The notes under the pieces were generated by a model. It searched no databases. It was not told where the DNA came from and was given only the letters and a program-made list of their open reading frames with translations. A stretch of 64,000 nt of DNA, from positions 124,001 through 188,000 of the forward strand of contig JANQRG010000046.1 in assembly GCA_028284665.1 (NCBI GenBank), read 5' to 3'. The translations under genes and the position numbers were made by a program. The DNA comes from Croceivirga sp. (GTDB taxonomy: Bacteria; Bacteroidota; Bacteroidia; Flavobacteriales; Flavobacteriaceae). Each line of letters begins with the position of its first letter. Position 1 is the first letter of the stretch. Positions 63,901 through 64,000 of the stretch are shown here, piece by piece.

Positions 63901-64000
63901 CCCCTAAATGGGCCTACCAGACGCCATTGAATGGAATTGTACAAGGATTCGGGATAGCTCTCGATTTTGTCGTTGCTTTTTTTTCGTTGCGCTGTCAGAT
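60906..64000 (-). CDS. Large BNR/sortilin-like (VPS10-type) beta-propeller protein, N-terminus cut
   Basis: The frame is open to the window edge (visible start LTAQRKKSNDKIESYPES, so the signal peptide is cut off). About 1030 residues are seen. At least ten Asp-box/BNR motifs occur (for example DAGETWEFIG, DGGQNWEKI, DGGDTWTDI, DAGKSWKKI, DYGKTWKVI), which builds two propellers over residues ~20-690. A C-terminal domain (~750-1010) ends in a long helical, Gln/Lys-rich part. Such Bacteroidota proteins are annotated as glycosyl hydrolase or sortilin-like but lack proven activity. Confidence 0.87.
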   Translation of the reverse strand, partial: LTAQRKKSNDKIESYPESLYNSIQWRLVGPFRGGRAGTVSGVLNNPNLYYMGTAGGGVWKTIDAGSTWSCISDGYFGGSIGALAVSESDPNVIYVGEGEQTLRGNVSSGHGIWKSLDAGETWEFIGLEGSEHISRIRIHPTDPNLVYVAAIGNLWKPNETRGVYRSKDGGQNWEKILYESDKAGAGDLILDPNNPRILYAATWQMKRNGYRMDSGGPDSKLFKSTDGGDTWTDISKYTGLPKGVWGIVGIAVSPVDSNRVWAIIEAEDGGVFRSEDAGKSWKKINENRALRQRAWYYSRIYADTQNKDKVFVMNVSYGVSTDGGKTFTLKNAPHGDHHDLWIDPNNNQRMVIADDGGGQVSNDGGENWTTYHNQPTAQFYRVTTDNSFPYRIYGAQQDNSTVRIFHRTAGSSITERDWEATAGGESAHLAPDPKNNDIVYGGTYKGYMMRRDHSVDQTRSINIWPDNPAGSGAEVMKYRFNWNFPVKFSLHEPNTLYAGSNFLHVTTNEGQTWKTISPDLTRGLPETIKSSGGPITQDNTGAEFYSNLFAINESPLEPGVIWVGSDDGLIHITKDNGQNWENITPPSGMSPELNMINCIDPSPFQKGTAYVAATSYKFGDYTPYLYKTSDYGKTWKVITRGIKNTHYTRAIRSDKVREGLLYAGTEWGMYVSFDDGNSWSPFQLNLPITSIRDLHVRDNDLIAATHGRSFWMIDDLTPLQQLSEQITNADFYLYKPDRAYRMQQSGGWGVPNTLLVGENHPDGAIINYYLKSLQETDRVAIEILETDGKLIQRFSNGAKENKLNPEADQPLKVVSGGNRLIWNMRYPGYKTFKGMVFYSSPNRGPKAVPGNYKIRLHYNGQIAEQELTIVKDPRMPNSPSDYQKQFDFLVKVRDQVSRANTAITDIRTVKKDLEYFKGKPGLNKGLKDMISDFESKLDVIENNIHMTKNQSRQDPLNYGIRINNRLAFLMTDSQRGDYPPTDQAEQFFVEVTKELDKEITSLNQLMDEYIAKINGQIAKNEMEMISFEKE

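Noticed and set aside
1-64000. tRNA, rRNA, insertion sequences, prophage or defence islands
   Set aside because: Intergenic gaps are short and were read for such features; none showed tRNA arms, transposase or phage genes.

Overview
The window is chromosomal DNA from a member of the Bacteroidota, most likely a marine-type Flavobacteriaceae. Three things suggest this. Many genes have the Bacteroidota -7 promoter box TAnnTTTG (often TATTTTTGCA) just upstream and no clear Shine-Dalgarno sequence. The gene families are typical of the group (DUF5117-type metalloprotease, DUF4834, DUF4112, DUF6702, TIGR02757, BatA-type membrane protein, Bacteroidota lipoprotein signals). The codon use is moderately AT-rich. 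I see no rRNA, tRNA, insertion sequence, prophage or CRISPR array. The genus cannot be named from sequence alone. Both window edges cut a gene.

Layout: 1-5 kb holds the end of a secreted metalloprotease, threonine aldolase, small DUF1508 and YbaB proteins and an oligopeptidase B-like peptidase. 5-7.5 kb holds a cysteine-synthase-like enzyme followed by a serine-palmitoyltransferase-like enzyme, a pair that fits sulfonolipid (capnine) synthesis. 7.5-10.5 kb has a fructosamine-kinase-like protein, a GNAT-like protein and an outer-membrane barrel. 10.6-16.1 kb is a surface-glycan block (DUF4834, YfhO, glycosyltransferase, flippase), followed by a strange Arg/Asn-rich secreted repeat protein and a palindromic non-coding element. 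17.7-22.8 kb is DNA repair and stress (UvrA, ECF sigma factor with a small downstream ORF, cysteine-free endonuclease III, Bcp peroxiredoxin). 22.8-34.7 kb is mostly minus-strand genes (a conserved protein of unknown function, esterase, dihydroorotase-like protein without its HxH motif, BatA-like protein, GT2, SGNH hydrolase, S10 carboxypeptidase). 34.8-39.9 kb has a Tat-exported Gfo/Idh/MocA oxidoreductase, a PhoX-like lipoprotein and a diheme peroxidase lipoprotein. 39.8-43.5 kb is housekeeping (TIGR02757, CPBP protease, LolD-like ATPase, MsrA, FolE, DUF4112).

The most notable part is 43.6-58.4 kb, which I read as a zinc-homeostasis region. A perfect 21-bp palindrome (arms AAATGCAACT and AGTTGCATTT around one base) lies between divergent MerC and ABC-transporter genes. 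The same palindrome, differing only in the central base, occurs 13.5 kb away in front of a COG0523 metallochaperone GTPase. The ABC operon encodes a LolD-like ATPase, an FtsX-type permease with an 11-histidine acidic loop, two tandem secreted proteins with an NPMASCFFCG motif, a Fur-family regulator (probably Zur) and a secreted metallophosphatase. HupE/UreJ and DUF6702 proteins, M19 and M20 metallopeptidases, a YfcC-type permease and an LCIB-type (theta) carbonic anhydrase beside a beta-carbonic-anhydrase-like small protein follow. The inferred picture is a Zur regulon with an unusual MacB/Lol-type zinc-linked ABC system. The last 6 kb holds a PAS protein, a gamma-glutamyltransferase and a large BNR/sortilin-like propeller protein cut by the window edge.
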